64,000 nt of DNA from Siphonodentalium dalli (Eukaryota > Mollusca > Scaphopoda > Gadilida > Siphonodentaliidae), in contig CP136069.1 in assembly GCA_032622095.1 (NCBI GenBank), positions 105,554,278 through 105,618,277 on the forward strand. The letters run 5' to 3'. The notes under the pieces were generated by a model. The model was not told where the DNA came from. It saw only the letters and a program-made list of their open reading frames with translations, and ran no database searches. The translations under genes and the position numbers were made by a program. Below are positions 1 through 10,322 of the stretch, in pieces. Every line of letters starts with the position of its first letter. The stretch's first letter is position 1.

Positions 1-113
1 TTTACACTTACATACTAAATTTGATCTCAATCTGTACACGCGTTTTGGATTCTATGAAGTACACACACACACACACACACATATATACGAAGTCTCAAAA
101 TATATAGTATAGA
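1..113 (-). mobile_element. Helitron, 5' end only (cut by window edge)
   Basis: Reads on the minus strand from a TC terminus at 112-113 (TCTATACTATATATTTTGAG) through a CA/TA microsatellite into a body shared with the next three elements (the 'gagctcaatctgtccacgcg' block). Its 5' end touches the CTAG of the next element directly. Non-autonomous as far as visible. Confidence 0.6.
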
Positions 114-1071
114 CTAGAAGGTGACCCGACTTCGTCCGGGCTATTCAAAAACCAAATTTCAAGTCGATTGCTCCACCCGTTTCCTAGATCTGGTCTGCGC
201 ATGCGCGAAGCTGGTGTCGCACGTGCTCGGCGACCCGATAAAATTCGTATCCGGGGCAAGATACATTCACATTTTTTTTAATTTTTTTTTTTTTTCTGGC
301 GTTTACCCGAAAAAATTCCCCCTTCCTAGGAACGACAGACAACGCATTCTTTTTTTTAACCTGCCCGTACCCGTCCTAATGTCGTGAAATCTCTCTGCAT
401 AATATTTCGATCGATAACATTGCATTGAATTGAAAACAAACGCTTCCCGTCGTGAAATCTCTCTACGATAACATTGCATTGAATTGAAAACAAACGCTTC
501 CCGTCGTGAAATCTCTCTGCATAACATTTCGAGTCTGCCGTACCCGTCCTAATGTCGTGAAATCTCTCTGCATAATATTTCGAGCGATAACATTGCATTG
601 AATTGAAAACAAACGCTTCCCGTCGTGAAATCTCTCTGCATAATATTTCGAGCGACAGGCTACAATCAGGCTCCCGTCATACATATAAGTAGATAGCGAA
701 AACGACGATAACATTGCAGTGAATTGAAAACAAACGCTTCCCGTCGTGAAATCTACAATCAGACTCCCGTCATACAGATAAGTTGATAGCGAAAACGACG
801 CTCTTTATATAGACACTGCGGAAAACGAACGCTCTTTATATATCAACGCTATTAACCCCGAATTGCCGATTGCGGTGATTTTGATGATTGTGAAGGGAGA
901 AACGTTGCTCTGAGCTTCTCCAAAACGCGATCACGGTGGTGTCCGTGTGATTTTACACTTATATACGAAATTTGAGCTCAATCTGTCCAACCGTTTTCGA
1001 TTCCGTGAAGTACCCACATACACACACATATATATACGGAAGTCTCAAAATATATAGTAGACTAGCAGGTT
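114..1071 (-). mobile_element. Non-autonomous Helitron (array member 1)
   Basis: On the minus strand the element starts with TCTACTATATATTTTGAG (ending at 1071) and finishes with a short GC hairpin (CCCGGAC-GAA-GTCGGG), seven bases and CTAG (114-117). That is the classical Helitron layout: 5' TC, 3' hairpin plus CTRR, no TIR and no target duplication. No Rep/helicase frame is visible. The 3' end matches the 'acttcgtccggg' family while the 5' end matches the two elements to its right, so the copy looks chimeric. Confidence 0.65.
380..760. repeat. Internal minisatellite of Helitron
   Basis: About five or six imperfect copies of a 60-120 bp unit containing 'cccgtcgtgaaatctctctg' and 'aacattgcattgaattgaaa'. 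Single copies of the same unit occur in the two neighbouring Helitrons (near 1380 and 2090), so the array expanded inside this copy. Confidence 0.75.
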
Positions 1072-1675
1072 AGCCCGCCACTGGCGTGGTTGGTCAGAAA
1101 CATGACATTTTTGTAATTATTTTGTTTTTATTTTTTTTAATTTTTTTTAATTTTTTAATATTAATTTAATGTTTTTTTTAAATTTAATTATTATTATTTT
1201 TTTTTTTTTTAATTTTAAATTGTTTTGATTAATTTTTTAAATGATTTTTTTGTTTCTGGTGGAAAATTGACCCGATGAAATCCCCCCTTCCTAGGAACGA
1301 CATACAACGCATTGTTTGTTTTTCAATGAGTTAATTCATGGTACCCGTCTCCCCGAAAAGAGCGGACAGTCAATTAATCCCGTCGTGAAATATCTCTGCA
1401 TAATATTTTCAGCGATAGCGTTGCGTTGTAAATTGTAAAAAAACGCTCTTTATAGCGATGCGTCAAAAACAAACGCTCATTAAATTATCACATGATTAAC
1501 CACCGCAGTGCCGTTCGCGGTGATTTTGATGATTGGGAAGGGAGAAGAGGTGTTCTGAGCTTCTCCAAAATGCGAACACGACGGTGTCCGTGGGACTTTA
1601 CACTTACATACGAAATTTGAGCTCAATCTGTACACGCGTTTTCGATTCTATGAAGTACCCACATATATACACACA

Positions 1676-1717
<42 letters not shown>

Positions 1718-1741
1718 GGAAGTCTCAAATTATATAGTAGA
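1072..1741 (-). mobile_element. Non-autonomous Helitron (array member 2)
   Basis: CTAG at 1072-1075 is the minus-strand 3' end. It is preceded on that strand by the short hairpin CGCC-AGT-GGCG. The 5' TC terminus lies at 1740-1741. A T-rich stretch fills 1105-1250 and a TA run lies at 1682-1716. It abuts its neighbours with no spacer. No coding capacity was seen. Confidence 0.65.
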
Positions 1742-2485
1742 CTAGCAGGTTAGCCCGCCACTGGCGTGGTTGGTCAGAAACATGACATTTTTAAAATTAT
1801 TTTTATTTTTATTAAAAATTAAAAAAATTAAAAAAAAAAATTTATATTAATTTAATGTTTTTTAAATTTAAATTATGTTTTTTTGAATTTTTTAATATTT
1901 ATTTAATTTTTATTCTAATTGACCTATTTATTTAATTTTTATTCTAATTGACCCGATGAAATCCCCCCTTCCTAGGAACGACACACAACGCATTCTTTGT
2001 TTTTCAATGAGTTAATTCATGGTACCCGTCCTAAACCATCCTAAACTTCCCCGTAGTCCCCGAAAAGAGCGGACAGTCAATTAATCCCGTCGTGAAATCT
2101 CTCTGCATAATATTTCGAGCGATAAGGTTGCGTTGAATTGTAAACAAACGCTTCTTAGATCAATTCTGCCTTTTTAATCGAGATAATTGCATTTCGTCCC
2201 GCATCCGTATTTCGGACGCACGGGGCTAGTCGTTTAGCCATGTCGATTGCAATAAAGAGCGTTCGTCGTTAACAACTCCGTATATAGTCAATATAAAGAT
2301 CGTTGATGCCTTAACCCCCGAAGTGGCGTTTGCGGTGATTTTGATGATTGAGAGTGGAGAATGAGTGCTCAGAGCTTGTCCAAAATGCTCAATCTGTCCA
2401 CGCGTTTTCGATTCTATAAAGTACCCACATATATACACACACATATACACATTATATATACGGAGTTCTCAAAATATATAGTAGA
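1742..2485 (-). mobile_element. Non-autonomous Helitron (array member 3)
   Basis: Same termini as the preceding element (CTAG 1742-1745; minus-strand 5' TCTACTATATATTTTGAG ending at 2485). The base after the array is T, as expected for insertion between A and T. A/T homopolymer tracts lie at 1795-1935. The array therefore consists of one partial and three complete elements in the same direction. Confidence 0.65.
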
Positions 2486-2610
2486 TAAAATATATTGGTT
2501 TCACGAATGACCAACTCATAATTTCGTTAAAACAACTAATCCTTCAAATTATTACAACAACTATATACGGCTTATCACTGAAGGTTTCTCATGCATCTCA
2601 CCAGAATTCC

Positions 2611-2760
2611 CAACTACACCGGGGGGGGGTAGTAAAAAATTGCAGGAAGGTATGCCGTTTTTTTGGCATCTGGCATTTTCGGGGACCCACCACCCCTAAA
2701 CCTGCAAAAAAAAAAGTTTGTTTAGTCCCAATTTTTTTTACACCACCCCCCCCCAAATTT
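2611..2760. repeat. Imperfect foldback (G-run/C-run arms)
   Basis: The left arm (nine G, then 'tagtaaaaaattgcagg') pairs with the right arm ('cctgca', A-run, 'caattttttttacaccacc' and a C-run). The middle contains a smaller hairpin, ATGCC-T-run-GGCAT. Purpose unknown; it may be a degraded TIR element. The rest of 2486-2930 shows nothing recognisable. Confidence 0.5.
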
Positions 2761-2934
2761 CCCTAAAATTGGTCTAAAATCGCATAAAACTCGACTGATA
2801 TCAATCATGCGACTGGGATTAATCTAAGTTAGCTCAAATAACAGTTTAACCTGTGTCAGAAGCTGTTTTAATTGAAAAAAAATGTTTTATAAATTGCTGA
2901 TCATCTGTAAACCTAGGTCATTGTGCAGAATACA

Positions 2935-3033
2935 CAAAATTTCATAAGTTATAACTATTTCCTGATTAGTCTGTCAACCAGCCCATTATCTAATATATTC
3001 CATACCACTTACTGTTAGTCTACTGGAGCAACT
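2935..3033 (+). repeat. Dispersed repeat, copy 1
   Basis: About 100 bp with the core 'gattagtctgtcaaccagcc' and 'ttagtctactggagcaact'. A second diverged copy lies at 5548-5653 in the same orientation. Family unknown. Confidence 0.7.
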
Positions 3034-3056
3034 TACTTCTATTATTATATACTAAA

Positions 3057-3402
3057 CTAGCTGAAAGCCTATATTCAGCATCGGAGATACCTGTGGCCCC
3101 CTTTGTGGGACTTCGCTAACACCTTGATCCGAGACTTCATTTAACGGCGGCCCCTTTGTGCGCTTCAAGCACATTTGGTCATTGAAACATTTTGATATAT
3201 ATATATTGTTTTAATATATATTTTTTAAAGATTTAATTCCTTGCTCAATTTAATAAAAAAAATTAATTTTTTTTTTTTTTATAATTTTTTGAAAAACTAA
3301 CACCATTAGAACATCCGCCAGGGTACCCAGAGTCACCACACCGAATTTGGTTGAACTCGGTCCAGGGGTCTGAGAGAAAAACCCGGACAGATCTTACTCG
3401 TT

Positions 3403-3436
<34 letters not shown>
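3057..3436 (-). mobile_element. Probable short Helitron
   Basis: CTAG at 3057-3060 follows a weak minus-strand hairpin (CTGAA/TTCAG). The body holds an A/T tract, the phrase 'ggtccaggggtc' and a TA microsatellite next to the palindromic pair at 3437. A related piece lies at 27800-28045. The 5' TC end is lost in the TA run, so the assignment is tentative. Confidence 0.4.
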
Positions 3437-3437
<1 letters not shown>

Positions 3438-4764
3438 TAGAAGGTGACCCGACTTCGTCCGGGCTTTGACCTTGAATTGTCCATTTTAAAGGTCAAGGTC
3501 AAGTGGGGTCACGATTTGACCAGTCAAAAACACTGCCCAGACAAAAGTACCCGACAAACGTGCCCGTCGAAATCCACCCGGCTTTACCCGATTTGACCTT
3601 GAATTGATCATTTTGAAGGTCAAAGTCAGGTCGGGGTCACGACTCGACCCGTCCAAAACACTTAGTGGACAAAAGTAACCCTATGTATAAAATTTCGTCG
3701 AAATCCATCAAAATTGGCGATTTGACCTTGAATTGACCCGATTTCAAGGTCAATGTCACGTCGCACGGGCAAATGAATATGCTTATGAGACTCATCATAC
3801 GAAAGTACCCCCACATACCAAGTTTCATCGAAATCCCGTGATATTCGGGCGTTTGACCTTGAAATGACCCAATTTCAAGGTCAAGGTCACGTCGCACGTG
3901 CAAATTAATAGGTTTATGCCACTCCCCGGCCGAAGGTATCCCCACATACCAAGTTTAATCGAAATCCCGAGATATTCGGGCGTTTGACCTTGAAATTACC
4001 CGATTTCAAGGTCAAGGTCACGTCGCACGGGCAAATTAATAGGCCTATATTTTGGAAGATCTGTTTGTGTGTGTGTGTGTGTGTGTAATCGATGAACTCG
4101 AAAACGGCCTACCCGATTTTGATGAAACTTGGTATGTGGGGGTATGTTCGGCCGGGGAGTAACATAGGCCTATTAATTTGCCCGTGCGACGTGACCTTGA
4201 CCTTGAAATCGGGTATTTTCAAGGTCAAACGCCCGAATATCGCGGGATTTCGATGAAACTTGGTATGTTGGGGTACCTTCGGTCGGGGAGTGGCATAAAC
4301 CTATCAATTTGTCCGTGCGACGTGACCTTGACCTTGAAATCGGGTCATTTCAAGGTCAAACGCCCGAATATCACGGGATTTCGATGAAACCTGGTATGTG
4401 GTGGTAATTTCGTATGGGGAGTCTCATAAGCCTATTCATTTGCCCGTCCGACATGACCTTGATCTTGAAATCGGGTCAATTGAAGGTCAAATCGCCAATT
4501 TTGATGGAATTTCGAAGAAATTTTATACATAGGGTTACTTTTGTCCACTGAGTGTTTTGGACGGGTCCAATCGTGACCCCGATCTGACCTTGACCTTCAA
4601 AATGATCAATTCAAGGTCAAATCGGGTAAAACCGGATGGATTTCCACGGGCACGTTTGTCGGGTACTTTTGTCCGGGCAGTGTTTTGGACTGGTCAAATC
4701 GTGACCGCACTTGACCTTCAAAATGGACAATTCAGGGTCAAAGCCCGGACGAAGTCGGGTCACC

Positions 4765-4770
<6 letters not shown>
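3437..4770. mobile_element. Palindromic pair of Helitron halves (3' ends outward)
   Basis: The left end begins CTAGAAGGTGACCCGACTTC and the right end is its mirror image, finishing in CTAA. Both are Helitron 3' termini with the CCCGGAC-GAA-GTCGGG hairpin, and they face outward. Each arm is about 600 bp of roughly 105-130 bp modules that contain TGACCTTGA and 'atttcgatgaaacttggta'. The centre (about 4055-4110) has a GT run and an unpaired leader ('gaactcgaaaacggcct') resembling the 5' leader of the Helitron at 52639. Arms are diverged, not identical, so this is not a fresh inverted duplication. TA runs flank both sides (3405-3436 and 4771-4817). Confidence 0.65.

Positions 4771-4817
<47 letters not shown>
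4771..4817. repeat. (TA)n microsatellite
   Basis: Uninterrupted TA run directly after the CTAA terminus of the palindromic element. Nothing else is recognisable up to 4995. Confidence 0.9.
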
Positions 4818-4820
<3 letters not shown>

Positions 4821-4995
4821 AAAGTGTGGAGAGCACTGGCACAGGTCGGTTATCCGATTTCTTATGTAATTATTTCTATGGAACTAGCTAAATGTTGTTA
4901 GGTTGTGTCGGAAATTGACATAAAATATTGTGTTGAGCACAAACAAAGGATAATGACGTTGAAATTGCTAAAAAGCTAATTGAACTGCGTGTTAA

Positions 4996-5355
4996 TCAAG
5001 GTCTGAGTCTAGATCGAATGAGCATATCTCTCAAACTGGGAGTTTTCTTGTAGGCAATAATCACCCGTTTGTCGAGAGGCTCGGTCAATTTAGTGTTTAA
5101 TAATGCAAAGTTTTTTCTGAAAATGTTTGCGATTTCAACATTTCTACGATTGTAGATCAGAGGAAAGCACAAGAAATTTCGAAAAACATCTTTGTAGTCA
5201 ATGTTAAGTCCGAACGGAAGATATGTTTTAAGCACTCCCATCCAATGATTTTCGCGTTCTAGGCGTATTGAATCGGTTTGGTCTTCGTCATATAGATGAC
5301 AAGCAGTCACAGCACTATACCAGACTTGGATACGTTCGGTCTTGTGGGAGATCAT
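4996..5355 (-). pseudogene. Penelope-like retroelement, C-terminal RT fragment
   Basis: A 119-codon minus-strand frame whose second half resembles the region after the reverse-transcriptase core in Penelope-like elements. It shows an 'RENHWMGVLKTYLPFGLN' segment, then 'IFRKNFALL', and finally a 'KTPSLRDMLIRSRL' motif, comparable to the 'RxPxxLRDxLVxxKL' signature of that group as I remember it. RT motifs A-D and the GIY-YIG endonuclease are absent. Upstream sequence (5360-5900) is a noncoding duplicated repeat, so this is a short 5'-truncated remnant. A host origin cannot be excluded without a search. Classification is from pattern memory. Confidence 0.5.
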
Positions 5356-5900
5356 CTGATGACATGCAAATAATTCACTGATTGGCTTGATGCACCAATG
5401 ACAGATATTTTCTACCCATTGATAGTCACATTAATGTTTGAGACAGTTGCTCGCTCTTTTTACATGCACACAATGATCTAGGCATTTATTATAATAGTTA
5501 CATCAGGACAAGTTTACTTATCATTGCAAACTTAGGTAAATGTAAAGGATACACACAATTCCATTATTTCTAGCCATTTCCCGATTAGTCTGTCAACCAG
5601 CCCATTATCTAGCATTATGCCTTAACACTTTTGTTAGTCTACTAGAGCAACCTCGGTTATAATAAATGACAAACAGTCACTATGACAGACTTGGATATTT
5701 TTAGGTGTTGTGAGAGTAACAGATCATATGAGTTGTTAGACATGTAAATATTTCACTGATTGGCTTGATGCACTGATGAACAGTGTGATGAGTTATGTTC
5801 TAGCCATTGATAGTCACATTTATAATGTTTGAGACAGTTGCTCTCTCTTTTTCCATGCACACAATGATCTTGGCTTTAGTTACATCAAGACAAGTTTATT
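5270..5900 (+). repeat. Diverged tandem duplication (about 390-bp offset)
   Basis: 5270-5520 and 5660-5900 share 'cactgattggcttgatgcac', 'gatagtcacatt' and 'atgcacacaatgatct' in the same order with many differences. The first copy overlaps the start of the Penelope-like frame. The dispersed repeat at 5548-5653 lies between the halves. Confidence 0.7.
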
Positions 5901-5924
5901 TATTTAAGTTTTCATTTCTCGAAT

Positions 5925-5998
5925 CTACTCCGGGTCGCAGTTCGACTTTTGGTCCGTCCCAAAAATTCCCATTTCTATAAATAAAACGCCCATGGCCC
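5925..5998 (-). repeat. Repeat R, partial copy
   Basis: The reverse complement of 9700-9775 ('gtcgcagttcgactttt' and 'ttcccatttctataaat'). Repeat R is an unclassified dispersed family with further copies near 9605, 22087, 35187, 51775 and 52291. Confidence 0.65.
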
Positions 5999-6089
5999 AT
6001 GTATACCAAGAATCAGCGAAACATTATACACGCGGATCGCGAAATAATCGAGTCTCTTGGCGGTGACGACTTGCATGGCTATAGTCACG

Positions 6090-7363
6090 CGTTTTCGTCT
6101 CGTGTGTTGTTTTGTTTGCCGATACCGAACGTAACCAAGAAAAACATACAAATTCAAATTACAGGCGTTAGACAAGGGTATTCCTTGTCACCGACATTAT
6201 TCAAAGTTTTCATAGATGATATAAGTTCAATTTTTGACAGATCCTGTGACCCAGTCCATGTGAATGGACGCTCACTCAATCATCTCCTTTTTGCAGATGA
6301 TTTGGTACTGTTCTCGGAATCACAAAGTCTTTCGACAACGTAAAGTTAAAACAGATACTTTATACCATATTGGCGATATACAGTTGGAAATGGCAGACGT
6401 GTATAAATACTTAGGTGTTACATTAAGTTCTACTGGGAGGATGAAAAAAACACAGGAAAACATAATCTCAAAAGCAATCAAAGCTATGTATTTCTTAACA
6501 AAGTCAATAAAGTCACGGATAAACTTAACTCTAAGTACAAAATGTAAGCTATTCGATAAACTTATTAAACCCATTCTGTTATATGGTTGTGAAGTTTGGT
6601 TATAACTTTTCGTTGTACTGATAATAACCCATGTGAACAAGCACACCTCAAATTATGTAAACGAATATTAGGTATAAACCAGAAAGCATCTAACCATGCT
6701 TCTAGAGCCGAGCTAGGACGGTTTCCAATAACCAATGACGCGATTGTTCAGCTTTTCAAATATATGAATAGAATCTCGCAAATAAAAGATACAGGTATAC
6801 TTTCTGATTCATTCTCAGAATCATTAAAGTGTACATTACCCAACACTTGGATGCAAATTTTATCAACATATAACATAAAAGTTAATGACATCGGAAAACT
6901 AATTGCAAATGACAAATACATAGCGAATGATTTGAAATCAAGACATATCGAGAAATTTATACACGATATATACGATGATGAAAAATCGTCTGGAGCAAAT
7001 AAGCTTCGTACGTATAGATCTATTAAGGATAAGTATATAATGGAGCCTTACCTCGAACATACACGATGCCACGAAGCGCGAGAAATGTTTACAAGACTTC
7101 GTATTAGTAATCACAATTTTGAAAATAGAAAAAGACATAAACAACCGAAAACTCCAGTTAAAAACAGATTGTGTACAATTTGCGACCAGGCGCGTGTTGA
7201 AACTGAATATCATTTTGTCATCGAGTGTAGTGCATACTCTGATCTCAGGGCAGGTGAATTATTTAAAATGAGCGATGGTGAAAAATTTCAAACGATTATG
7301 AGAAATGCAGTATGCAACATGATCCGTTTGTTCTTTCTCAGAAGGGGGTCTTTGAAAGTTTAG
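6090..7363 (+). pseudogene. LINE ORF2 remnant (RT palm to C-terminal zinc knuckle)
   Basis: Three frames read one after another as the 3' half of a non-LTR reverse transcriptase. 'GVRQGYSLSPTLFKVFIDD' is RT motif B and 'LLFADDLVLF' is the catalytic motif C with FADD intact (near 6290). After a frameshift near 6340 comes 'YKYLGVTLSSTGRM' (thumb) and 'ILLYGCEVW' (6585). A further shift at about 6600 leads to a long C-terminal part ending in a CCHC knuckle C-x2-C-x9-H-x4-C (CTIC...HFVIEC, about 7170-7230). Fingers and endonuclease are missing, so the copy is 5' truncated. It is related to the LINE at 30630 (same 'AELGR(F/H)PI' motif). At least two frameshifts make it inactive. Confidence 0.85.
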
Positions 7364-7950
7364 TATATTATAGTGATAAACACGAGAAGTTATTGGTGGT
7401 AGTTGAATGGCGATGCATTGCATCACACAATTATTGAACACAATTTATTTTCGTTCGTATTTACATGTTTTAAATTTTAATTCATTTTGTATCTTGCAAC
7501 TGCCTATATATCTGGTGTACTGCACAAAATATTCTATTCTAAATATTATATTTTACAAATGGTCCGAACAGTACCATGTGAAGTTGTGAACAGAATCGTA
7601 AAACATTCGATGATGAGATCAACTTGCATGACGAGATCGATTCATGTGCAGATTCCCAGACTTCAAAATAGATTTTCGTTTTGGGCAATGGAACTTGATG
7701 CATGGCGGATACCGTGAAAGGCTGTATGTTCATTGGATGATGTGCTGCTGGCATATGTCGATATTTCTGAGACGACCAGTTGAAAAGTTAACAAGAACCA
7801 ACTTTAGTGCTCTTGAGTTTAGTATATATTTATATAGTTATAACTATAATGTCGAAAACTCGTGTATGTAGGAAGGAACATATATCTTCGTTTAGTATAT
7901 CATGTAAAACGGATTCAATTGTGAATTACCAAAAAAATGTTAAATAAAAG
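7364..7950 (+). other. Probable 3' UTR of the LINE remnant
   Basis: No coding sequence. An AATAAA lies in 'aaatgttaaataaaagtggc' (about 7940-7950) and could mark the end of the retroelement transcript. The boundary is inferred. Confidence 0.4.
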
Positions 7951-9604
7951 TGGCACTTCATGTATATACATGTGAATATGTATCTATTATCTATTTCCGC
8001 GTGTATTATACTATTATACTATTATGCCTGCTATATTATGTATTAATCTCAAGCACTGTTTTATATAGTGTAAGCCTGTACTCGAGGATTTGCTTTTCTT
8101 CGGAGAAATGCTACTAATTTCTTCGGATTTTCATCACGCTTGACCAAACATACTGATCACATAAGCACAAAATATGTTAATATGTTATTCAGACATTCAG
8201 ATATTAAAAACTATTTTAAATGCATATGAAAACAAATAAACGACACATTTCTCCGATTTTGTGTTAATGTTTCGTTCCGTGTTGGCGATAAAATGTACTC
8301 ATACTCAAAGTACCTTAACTATATCCGGGAACAAATGACTTCTCAATACAACACTATATATCCTCTCAATTGTATATAAAGGTTGGTGGGGTTGACGCCC
8401 TGAACTTAGTAAAATTTGCAACCGAATTGGTCTACCAGTAGCTATACTGTCTGTACTACTTTAGTCGCTGAGTGTACTTCTGTTTGCAAACAAGCCAAAT
8501 GACACTGTACTACTTTAGTCGATTTGCTATTTTCAAATTGGTTTATGCGAAAGCCACAGCGTTCTACATACCCAAGTGTTTGTATTAATATACACTATAT
8601 ACATATGGGCTCACCGCCTCGATTGTATTCTTCTAACTCGTCTTTTACGTTGTCTTTTCTGGCATCATATTTAGCATTGCGGTCAATGGAGAATTAGCTC
8701 AAATGTGTGATATGCAGGCAATAGACACTATATGCTTCATTGTTTGTCGATAAACTACATTTATTCCACCACGCGAGCACAAATATATATTTTGTTATTT
8801 TTTCGAGTTATATATGATTTGGTAAAATTTAGCAATAAAAATGGTAGAGTATCCCAAATACCATCCATCCATCGCTGATATTTGGTGTGTTTGCATATTT
8901 TAGTTTTAAATATAAACTGCTGCGTGTCTCTCTCCACACACACAAGCACATCCTCACACACATATAAATTTATTAATTAATTTAATATGATTATACCATA
9001 TTAATATTTATAATTATTGGGCTAATAATTGTAATATATAGTGTAACATGTCATTAAAATAGTCAATATAGGCACCACAGTCTTTTCCCATTGCGCATGG
9101 GCTCGGGCATCTGCTATTGAAGTTTCAGAAATTAAAGACATATTATGGATTTATTCGGGTGAGTGAAACTGCCAAGTTGTTACTCAGGCGCTACCGCAAC
9201 TGGAGGAATGTATAGCATTCTACTAACATCGCAGACAAATTCCAACAAATCGACCGTATACCCCTCCATAGAAAACATCGTCTGAACTACGCTGAATTGT
9301 AAATACTCAATTCGGGATGCAAATATTGGCGTTAAACAAACGCAAACGATTTCGGCACCGAGGTCAATGTATTTAATTAATATATAAGAATGATGGTGTA
9401 TGTTGTCAATTTGGATTTAATATTTGTAAAAATAACTACTTTGAGCAAGATTTTATTCTCCATTTCAATTTGATCACCGTACATGAGTATTTCACATCAA
9501 TTTAAAAGGCATCGGTTTGTTATGAATGTATTATTTTACAAGTATACATATAGTCTATAAATGTCCATCGCCTCTGCACTCTCTGGAATAGATCACCGTA
9601 TCAC
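7951..9604. other. Noncoding, no gene seen
   Basis: AT-rich sequence without a supportable frame. A phrase around 8390-8450 resembles, on the minus strand, the final codons of the LINE at 26719-27563 and may be an old fragment. 'tgtactactttagtcg' occurs twice (8452 and 8506). Nothing else was recognised. Confidence 0.6.
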
Positions 9605-10322
9605 TTGAACTGGGTCAATGATTGTGCGTCCCTTGGAATATTGTCATTACGCGCGCTCCGCGTTTATACTAATGTAGAGATTCTTGCTTCGCCTGGGCGC
9701 ATGGGTGTTTCATTTATAGAATGGGAAGTTTTGGGAGGATTAAAAGTCGAACTGCGACCGGAGGCCGAGTCTGGTAAAAGGTGTAGTTGGGAATTTCAAT
9801 TTCGTTTATTGTCGTTAACATTATGTCAATAATGTTGATTTTTGTGATAAGCTATGCCAATTACAAATAAAAGAAATGAAAAAGATAATTTGTAAGTCAT
9901 ATATTTCAACTTTTATAGACATTTTTCGTTCTGCAGCCCACTGGGGGTTGTGGTCGGAGACGGCCGAGTTCGTTAATTAGGTGTTGGTTGTTGTTGTTAT
10001 TTTAACGGAATTCTGAGTTAGTCATTCGTAAAACCAATATATTTTATATTCTATAATTACAATCATGGGTATATAATATATGATCTTGAGCGCGTTACCA
10101 TTTCTGACATTGGTTTTCTTGGTTAATCTGCGGCCTACTATAGTGAAAGAACTGTGTGCATATCGTGTCAGTTTATATATGCTAGGCATGGTACCCTTCC
10201 CCTCTAAATACTGATTAGAAATTTGAACGAGAACAATTTCAACCTATATGTGGTGTACAGTTTCCAACTAATGTTGTGTCAGGCATGACATTCCAACTGT
10301 TAATAATGTTTACCCCACCCCA
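9605..10322 (+). repeat. Repeat R, long copy
   Basis: Landmarks in order: 'acgcgcgctccgcgtttata', 'aaaaggtgtagttgggaatt', 'ctgcagcccactggg', 'ttattttaacggaattctga', 'aatcatgggtatataatata' and 'gcgttaccatttctga'. After that comes a flank that is also present at 22220-22420. It ends where the LINE 3' end at 10323 begins. No ORF or convincing Pol III boxes were seen. Superfamily unknown. Confidence 0.7.

Noticed and set aside
380-760. CRISPR-like regular repeat
   Set aside because: Units are contiguous and degenerate with no unique spacers, in a eukaryotic Helitron. It is a minisatellite.
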